Source: Candidatus Altarchaeum sp.
Lineage (GTDB): Archaea; Altiarchaeota; Altiarchaeia; Altiarchaeales; Altiarchaeaceae
Assembly: GCA_018260755.1 (NCBI GenBank)
Contig: JAGTWP010000058.1
Span: forward strand, 119 to 8,276
Length of the DNA: 8,158 nucleotides
Direction of reading: 5' to 3'
Shown: piece by piece, positions 4,075 to 8,158 of the stretch
Layout of the letters: each line of letters opens with the position of its first letter
How positions within the stretch are numbered: position 1 is the first letter of the stretch
Program-made: the position numbers and the translations under genes
The notes under the pieces: generated by a model
What the model saw: the letters and a program-made list of their open reading frames with translations, nothing else
Database searches by the model: none
Told to the model about the DNA's origin: nothing

Positions 4075-5601
4075 ATGAGGTGTCCGGAATGTAAAGGGAT
4101 GTTGTTCATATTTGATGAACAGATAGAAAAAGACAAAGCACAACAAAAGGCAATAAAACAGTATTTAAAAAATATAACTCTGCCAGTGGAATTTGGCGAT
4201 AAAGAAAATTTAATGAAAAATTTAGAAGATGCCGAATATGTCTACAAAAAGGGAATGATTGAAATTAGGGGAAAAAAAGGAATAATCGGAAATTTAACTT
4301 TAAAAAGTGATATAAAGATAGATAAAAGATACGGCTGTCAAAACGGGGGAGATGCAGTAATTTATCCTCTCGGAAAGGCAATATTTGAAGATGGTCAGAC
4401 AAAAATATATTCCGACAATGGTGATGGAGGAGAATACCTGTTCAAGCTTGAAGAATTTTCAGGGTCTAAAGAAAAGCAAACAATCTTATGGGAAATTTTA
4501 AAGAAAAATTTAGATAAAAACATTATTGATAAAGCCACTTTGTTGATTAGCCTGGAAGAGCCCGAAATAAGCAATGAAGGAAGTGAAATACTTGTTAAAA
4601 AAGAAAACAGAGCAATCCTTCTAATTTATTTAAAATGTGTTTTTACACCTGCTTCGTTTGCGTATTCGGAAAAGGGAAAAAATTTTTCAATTGGCTTTAC
4701 CGAAAAGGTAAACAACAAACTCCGGATATTTTATGAAAGTGCTTTTCCGGATGTTAAGACAGGCGAGATTGTGTGCTCAAATTGCGGAACGATTATTGAC
4801 TCCGAGATGATAGATACAGGTGCCGAATGGCGTTCATTTGACAGCGGACAAAAAGAAAAAAGATCAAGGGCAAGCGGTGCAATAAAAGATGCAAAGGTAA
4901 GTAAGGGATTAACAACGGAAATAGACCGCTACGACAGAGATGCAAAAGGGGGTGGATTTGAAGTGGAAAGAAAAGTTGAACTGTATAGGATGAGACGACT
5001 ACAAACAAGAAGCAGAATGAGCGACAGTGCAGGTAGAAATTTATCAATAGCTCTTCCGGAACTTGACAGAATGTGCAGTTTGTTAGATATAGGAGAAACA
5101 ATAAAAGAGGAATGCGCTCACTTATACAGACAAGCGGTAGATAAGGGATTTGTCAAAGGAAGAAGTATAGAAAGTATAATAGGTGCAATAATATGCTATG
5201 TAACCAGAAAGAAAGGAGAGCCAAGAACATTAGAAGAAATAGGGGAAAAAAGCGGGATATCAAAAAAAGAAATCGGTAGAAGTTATAAACATATACTTAA
5301 GTCCATGAATCTGAAACCGCCAAGAACAAATGTAGAAGATTATATTGCTCTGTATGCTTCAAAAATAGGAATTTCAAATACCGCTGAAGAAGAAGCTCAG
5401 AAAATACTTAAGGGAGCAATGAAATATGGAATTACCGCCGGGAGAGGTCCTTCGGGGGTTGCGGGAGCAATTATAAGTTTGGCATGTGAACAGATTGGAG
5501 AGAATTTTCCAAAGAAAGAATTGTTGGAGTTGGCAGGAATTACGATGTCAACACTCCACAGCAGACATGAAGAAATTAAAAGTAAATTAAAGCTAAATTA
5601 A
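4075..5601 (+). CDS. tfb: Transcription initiation factor B (TFB) with a ~210-residue insertion in the zinc ribbon
   Basis: TFB binds TBP-TATA DNA and recruits RNA polymerase. At 508 residues this one is far longer than the usual 300-350. The zinc ribbon starts normally (MRCPECKGMLFIFDE; Cys3, Cys6) but its second half, KTGEIVCSNCGTII (Cys234, Cys237), comes only after ~210 extra residues. In ordinary TFBs these halves are joined by a short turn. The B-reader/linker is recognisable (GAEWRSFDSGQKEKRSRASG, 249-268; SKGLTTEID, 276-284). Two cyclin folds follow: ~308-410 (RSIESIIGAIICYVTR; LEEIGEKSGISKKEIGRSYK) and ~415-508 (GPSGVAGAIISLA; ending helix-turn-helix KKELLELAGITMSTLHSRHEEI). The insert is one uninterrupted frame with normal codon use, resembles nothing I recognise, and has mixed alpha/beta character with several beta-like stretches. 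No intein ends are present. The ATG at 4075 is the only start that keeps the first Cys pair. The methyltransferase gene begins 18 bp after the stop. Confidence 0.93.
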   Translation: MRCPECKGMLFIFDEQIEKDKAQQKAIKQYLKNITLPVEFGDKENLMKNLEDAEYVYKKGMIEIRGKKGIIGNLTLKSDIKIDKRYGCQNGGDAVIYPLGKAIFEDGQTKIYSDNGDGGEYLFKLEEFSGSKEKQTILWEILKKNLDKNIIDKATLLISLEEPEISNEGSEILVKKENRAILLIYLKCVFTPASFAYSEKGKNFSIGFTEKVNNKLRIFYESAFPDVKTGEIVCSNCGTIIDSEMIDTGAEWRSFDSGQKEKRSRASGAIKDAKVSKGLTTEIDRYDRDAKGGGFEVERKVELYRMRRLQTRSRMSDSAGRNLSIALPELDRMCSLLDIGETIKEECAHLYRQAVDKGFVKGRSIESIIGAIICYVTRKKGEPRTLEEIGEKSGISKKEIGRSYKHILKSMNLKPPRTNVEDYIALYASKIGISNTAEEEAQKILKGAMKYGITAGRGPSGVAGAIISLACEQIGENFPKKELLELAGITMSTLHSRHEEIKSKLKLN

Positions 5602-5619
5602 AGCTTTAAGAATACTAAT

Positions 5620-6353
5620 ATGTCAAATTTTGAATTTGACGGGTGCAAATACAGGAATGCTTCAAAACATCAAAAGGAATGGGTAAATAAAATCATCTCC
5701 GAACTAAATCTAAAAGGAGATGAAAATATATTGGATTTAGGTTGCGGTGACGGAGTGTTAACAAAACAACTCTATGATCTGGTTCCACAAGGATATGTTT
5801 TAGGTGCATATGCTTCAAAAGGAATGATGGACACAGCTAAAAAATCAGAGAACAAAAATCTCAAATTTCAATTAATGGATATTAATGAGCTCAATTTTTC
5901 AAATGAATTTGACTTGATTTTTTCAAATGCCACCCTGCATTGGATTAAAGACCACAAAAAATTACTTGTAAATTGCCATACTGTTTTGAAATCCGGCGGA
6001 ATAATCAGATTTAATTTTGCAGGAGATGGCAACAGCTCAAATTTTTTTGCCGTTGTTAAAGAAGTAATTAAATATAAGGACTTTCATAAATACTTTGAGA
6101 AATTCATAAATACTTTGAGAAATTTCAATGGTCGTGGTATATGCCAACAATTGAAGAATATAAATCATTAGCAAAGGACTCAAATTTTGCTAATATTGAT
6201 GTTTGGGGCGAGAACGCAGACAGATATTTTGATAACGTCGATGAAATGACACGGTGGATAGACCAGCCGTCACTTGTGCATTTTTTAAAACAGATTGACG
6301 ATGAGAAAGACAGGAAAATTTTCCGCGATAAAGATACTAAATTTTTTAAATGA
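5620..6353 (+). pseudogene. Frameshifted SAM-dependent methyltransferase (trans-aconitate methyltransferase-like)
   Basis: Class I methyltransferase features are clear: HQKEWVNKII near the N-terminus, motif I ILDLGCGDGVLTKQL (37-51), MDINEL (86-91), FDLIFSNATLHWIKDH (97-112) and LKSGGIIRFNFAGDG (123-137). The overall order resembles Tam-like trans-aconitate methyltransferases, but the substrate is not proven. A perfect 20-bp tandem duplication (6085-6104 and 6105-6124) shifts the frame. The upstream frame stops at 6171, while the true continuation QWSWYMPTIEEYK...WGENADRYF...WIDQPSLVHFL runs in another frame to 6353. Deleting one copy rebuilds one ORF of about 237 codons. Other decay signs: residue 64, normally the acidic ribose-binding residue after beta 2 (GIDAS-type), is Tyr (GAYAS), and the C-terminus seems ~15-30 residues short. 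The stop overlaps the rhomboid ATG (ATGA). A sequencing or assembly error could explain the shift alone. Confidence 0.8.
6085..6124 (+). repeat. Perfect 20-bp tandem duplication inside the methyltransferase gene
   Basis: The unit cataaatactttgagaaatt occurs twice head to tail. Twenty is not a multiple of three, so the duplication shifts the frame. Removing one copy gives FHKYFEKFQWSWYMPTIEE, a smooth family-like reading. Confidence 0.95.
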
Positions 6354-7096
6354 ATAACGATAAAAAAGCAGCAATAGTTGTTTTACTTTTAATTGCTCTA
6401 ACTGTTGCAGCATATCCGTTTACTTCGTTAGGAGATAACTGGCAAATTTACGGAATCCAAAGTTATAGCTTCTTTCAGGAGGGAAAATTTGAACCGTTAA
6501 TTACAGCAATATTTACTCACGCCGATGAATGGCACATCTTTGGCAATATGATTTTCCTTTTTGTTTTCGGAATAACTTTGACAGCATTTATCGGATGGAA
6601 AAAATTTCTTGTTGTTTATTTTATCGGAGGAATTGCGGGAAATTTAATGTGGGTAATTTATCCTGTTATTGATGAAGGAGCAGCTTCCGTCACTGCTGTC
6701 GGTGCTTCAGGTGCTGTCTTTGCCGTAATGGCCGCTCTCGCAATGGCAAAGCCGAAAAATGCCGCAGATATTGCTGAAAAATCAGAAATTTTAAAATTTT
6801 TTCCTCATGTTCCCTGGCTCGGGCTCATTTATACAATGGTTATAGGTGAAGGAATACTCGGATTTATAGGAATAATATTTTATTTCCTTTTTGTTACAGT
6901 TCCCGACTTAATTTTAGGAGAACCAGTAGCTCATGCCATACACTTTGGCGGAATGCTTGCAGGACTTGTTTTGGGCTATTTGTTTAAATGGAAAAATGAT
7001 GAAACAGAGGAAGATACAAAACACAACGTTTATGAAAAGAAATACGAAGATGTTATGCCGGTCCACGATTACGATGGATTTAACACAAATAAATAA
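6350..7096 (+). CDS. Rhomboid-family intramembrane serine protease
   Basis: This polytopic membrane protease should cleave transmembrane segments of other membrane proteins. Catalytic features are present: WHIFGNMIFLF (61-71; H62 and N66 of the HxxxN oxyanion motif), GASGAVFAVM (118-127; nucleophile S120 in GxSG), and HAIHFGGMLAGLVLG (195-209; catalytic H198). About six membrane segments are seen (near 6-22, 63-82, 86-104, 117-133, 155-184 and 195-212). The first loop, with WQIYGIQSYSFFQEGKFEPLITAIFTHADEWH, is the usual rhomboid L1 region. A charged, probably soluble C-terminal tail of ~35 residues follows. The length of 248 is typical. The ATG overlaps the stop of the broken methyltransferase frame by ATGA, suggesting it was or is translated from the same transcript as TFB and the methyltransferase. 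Its substrate is unknown. Confidence 0.93.
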   Translation: MNNDKKAAIVVLLLIALTVAAYPFTSLGDNWQIYGIQSYSFFQEGKFEPLITAIFTHADEWHIFGNMIFLFVFGITLTAFIGWKKFLVVYFIGGIAGNLMWVIYPVIDEGAASVTAVGASGAVFAVMAALAMAKPKNAADIAEKSEILKFFPHVPWLGLIYTMVIGEGILGFIGIIFYFLFVTVPDLILGEPVAHAIHFGGMLAGLVLGYLFKWKNDETEEDTKHNVYEKKYEDVMPVHDYDGFNTNK

Positions 7097-7183
7097 AAAT
7101 TTAAAAGCAAAATTTTGAAATATGAATTTAATAAAGACATCCTAATTAATTGTGTAAATTTTAATTAAATCTATCTACAAACT

Positions 7184-7197
7184 TAATTATTTAAATA
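7184..7197 (+). promoter_or_regulatory. Putative TATA region of the eS24 gene
   Basis: aattatttaaatat lies about 27-40 bp before the GTG start, consistent with a leaderless or nearly leaderless mRNA. The rest of the 7097-7223 spacer is AT-rich with no gene seen. Confidence 0.4.
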
Positions 7198-7223
7198 TTG
7201 AAATTTAAAAATTTAAAATTAAA

Positions 7224-7589
7224 GTGGATGCGGAAATTTTAAACGAAAAGGACAACCGATTGTTAGAAAGGAAAGAATTAAATTTAAAGATATCTTATGA
7301 AGGGAAGAAACCAACACCAAAATTAAATGAAATAAAGGATACTATTGCAGCAAAGTTAAATTTAGACAAGGCCTTAATTGTGATTGATAATATAAACCAG
7401 CCGTTCGGAGTGCATTATTCCGATGTATATGCAAAGATTTATGATAATGAAAACGCTATGAAGGTAGAAACAAGGTCTGTCTTAAAGAAAAATTTAAGTG
7501 ATGAAAAAGTTAATGCAATTCTTGGCGTAAAAAAGAAGAAAGAAGTAAAAGGTAAAAAGAAAGTAGCGGCAGCATCTGCAAAGAAATAA
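7224..7589 (+). CDS. rps24e: Small ribosomal subunit protein eS24
   Basis: A component of the archaeal 30S subunit. The 121 residues carry the eS24 pattern: an N-terminal strand ending NEKDNRLLERKELNLKISYEG, then PTPKLNEIKDTIAAKLNLDKALIVIDNINQPFGVHYSDVYAKIYDN and a final strand KVETRSVLKKNL. The C-terminal tail (KKKKEVKGKKKVAAASAKK) is a Lys/Ala-rich rRNA-binding extension longer than in many archaea. The start is GTG at 7224; the nearby ATG at 7228 is out of frame, and GTG places the first residue where the family starts. No Shine-Dalgarno is present, and a TATA-like run ~30 bp upstream suggests leaderless translation. eS24 next to eS27 is a common archaeal pairing, but here each seems to have its own promoter. 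Confidence 0.93.
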   Translation: MDAEILNEKDNRLLERKELNLKISYEGKKPTPKLNEIKDTIAAKLNLDKALIVIDNINQPFGVHYSDVYAKIYDNENAMKVETRSVLKKNLSDEKVNAILGVKKKKEVKGKKKVAAASAKK

Positions 7590-7622
7590 ATAAATAAGCA
7601 AGCAAGAAATAAATAAAATTAA

Positions 7623-7676
7623 GCATAAATTTTATATAGCGCAAATATTTTATATATCGCAAATATTTTATATATC
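7623..7676 (+). promoter_or_regulatory. Three 18-bp tandem repeats, each with a TATA-like box, upstream of eS27
   Basis: Units at 7641-7658 and 7659-7676 are identical (gcaaatattttatatatc). The unit at 7623-7640 (gcataaattttatatagc) is a diverged copy, and a further degenerate piece (ataaattttacataat) follows at 7677-7692. Each contains TTTATATA. The last full copy places its TATA box about 26-34 bp before the ATG at 7701, the normal archaeal distance for a nearly leaderless mRNA. The others would give starts 18 and 36 bp earlier. Confidence 0.65.
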
Positions 7677-7700
7677 ATAAATTTTACATAATGTTCTAAA

Positions 7701-7886
7701 ATGGCAGCAGCAAAAGAAAAGATAAAGACAACCAAAAAAAGCGAAAATTATAAGATTGAGGGCAATAAACTAACCAGAACAACAAAATTTTGCCCGAGAT
7801 GCGGAGATGGTATATTCATGGCAAAGCACAATGACAGATATAACTGTGGAAAGTGCGGATATACCGAGTTCATTACAAAGAAATAA
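7701..7886 (+). CDS. rps27ae: Small ribosomal subunit protein eS27 of S27ae type (zinc ribbon)
   Basis: A 61-residue 30S subunit protein with a basic N-terminus and a C4 zinc ribbon: [24 protein letters not shown] has Cys31, Cys34, Cys49 and Cys52, ending GYTEF. This matches archaeal S27ae, the homologue of the eukaryotic ribosomal part of the ubiquitin-S27a fusion; no ubiquitin part is present. Length is normal for archaea. The ATG at 7701 is the only sensible start, just downstream of the tandem TATA repeats, with no Shine-Dalgarno site. The eS24 gene ends 111 bp upstream on the same strand. Confidence 0.95.
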   Translation: MAAAKEKIKTTKKSENYKIEGNKLTRTTKFCPRCGDGIFMAKHNDRYNCGKCGYTEFITKK

Positions 7887-8158
7887 GCGGTTGCGGGATA
7901 AATTTGCGGATAGAAATCAAAACGATGAAGGATAAAAATTCCGCAACCTTCGGCATTCAAAATTTTTCTGAACAAAATTCTCAATTCTTGCGTCAAATTG
8001 GGACAAAAAATTTTTGGTGGTGATTAAGGAGTAATGCTCTCAAAAATAAATACTCCTATAAATATCTGTAATTTAACTGTAAATATTTACCTCACTTTGT
8101 TCGGAGATTTACAAAATGCTTTGCATTTTGTCACCTCATTTCATTCGATTCGGAGATT
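7887..8158. other. Non-coding tail with inverted repeats at the window end
   Basis: No protein gene is supported. GGTTGCGG (7889-7896) pairs with CCGCAACC (7941-7948), forming an 8-bp stem around 44 nt just after the eS27 stop; this may be a 3' structure. From ~8090 a repeat (CCTCACTTTG...TTCGGAGATTT, 8090-8110) is followed by a perfect 9-bp hairpin (acaaaatgc/gcattttgt, 8111-8131, loop ttt) and a second diverged copy (8134-8158, ending TTCGGAGATT) that meets the window edge. It may be the edge of a repetitive or MITE-like element. Confidence 0.5.
8090..8158. repeat. Direct repeat flanking a 9-bp hairpin, cut by the window edge
   Basis: CCTCA(C/T)TT...TTCGGAGATT occurs at 8090-8109 and 8134-8158, the second copy being ~5 bp longer in its middle. 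A perfect hairpin (8111-8131) lies between. The layout of short repeat, hairpin, short repeat resembles the inside of the MITE at 1446-1689, though the sequences are only loosely similar. Confidence 0.6.

Noticed and set aside
4120-4752. Intein within TFB
   Set aside because: The extra segment does not start with Cys, Ser or Ala at a clear splice point, has no His-Asn before Cys/Ser/Thr at its end (the sequence is PDVKTGEIVC), and shows no intein B-block or endonuclease motif that I can see.
4793-5101. Minus-strand open frame opposite TFB
   Set aside because: It overlaps conserved TFB B-reader and cyclin codons; the product is a Leu/Ser/Phe-rich shadow with no family pattern.
7224-7230. ATG at 7228 as the eS24 start
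   Set aside because: It is out of frame with the eS24 reading frame; GTG at 7224 is in frame and aligns with the family N-terminus.
7748-7996. Minus-strand open frame over eS27 and its downstream spacer
   Set aside because: It covers the zinc ribbon codons of eS27 and resembles no protein family.

Overview
The window is AT-rich archaeal DNA. Archaeal markers are a transcription factor B (TFB), ribosomal proteins eS24 and eS27 (S27ae type), a dephospho-CoA kinase of the archaeal GTP-dependent (DUF359) family, and an archaeal-type RNase P RNA. Shine-Dalgarno sites are essentially absent and TATA-like boxes lie close to start codons, which fits leaderless or short-leader archaeal transcription. 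The lineage cannot be fixed from the sequence. An uncultured AT-rich euryarchaeal or DPANN-related group (Altiarchaeota is one guess) is possible. Free-living metabolism is hinted at by trpC.

Layout. (1) 1-1340: the 3' end of a gene with an extreme Lys/Glu-rich repeat tract and an MCM-like C-terminal winged helix, followed 30 bp later by trpC (indole-3-glycerol phosphate synthase). (2) 1341-2439: a 1.1-kb non-protein region. It holds the RNase P RNA gene (about 1946-2181), a tandem duplication of about 175 bp covering a two-hairpin module, the rnpB promoter and the first nucleotides of rnpB, and a 244-bp MITE-like element inserted in the upstream copy. The MITE has 12-bp perfect terminal inverted repeats and an 8-bp target duplication. 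The downstream copy of the duplication preserves the empty target site. (3) 2440-3870: a dephospho-CoA kinase/DUF371 fusion gene, convergent with a DedA/YqaA-type membrane protein gene on the minus strand. (4) 3871-4074: a very AT-rich divergent promoter region. (5) 4075-7096: a plus-strand run of TFB, a frameshifted SAM methyltransferase and a rhomboid protease, tightly packed (18-bp gap, then an ATGA overlap). (6) 7097-8158: eS24, then eS27 behind a triple tandem TATA-containing repeat, then an untranslated tail with hairpins and repeats running off the window.

The most unusual item is TFB. Its zinc ribbon is split: the first Cys pair is at residues 3/6 and the second at 234/237, with about 210 residues of unrecognised sequence at the turn where other TFBs have a few residues. 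The insert lacks intein end motifs, so it looks like a permanent domain insertion in a general transcription factor. The second notable item is the clear insertion and duplication history upstream of rnpB. The methyltransferase is a young pseudogene, or a sequence error: a perfect 20-bp tandem duplication breaks the frame.
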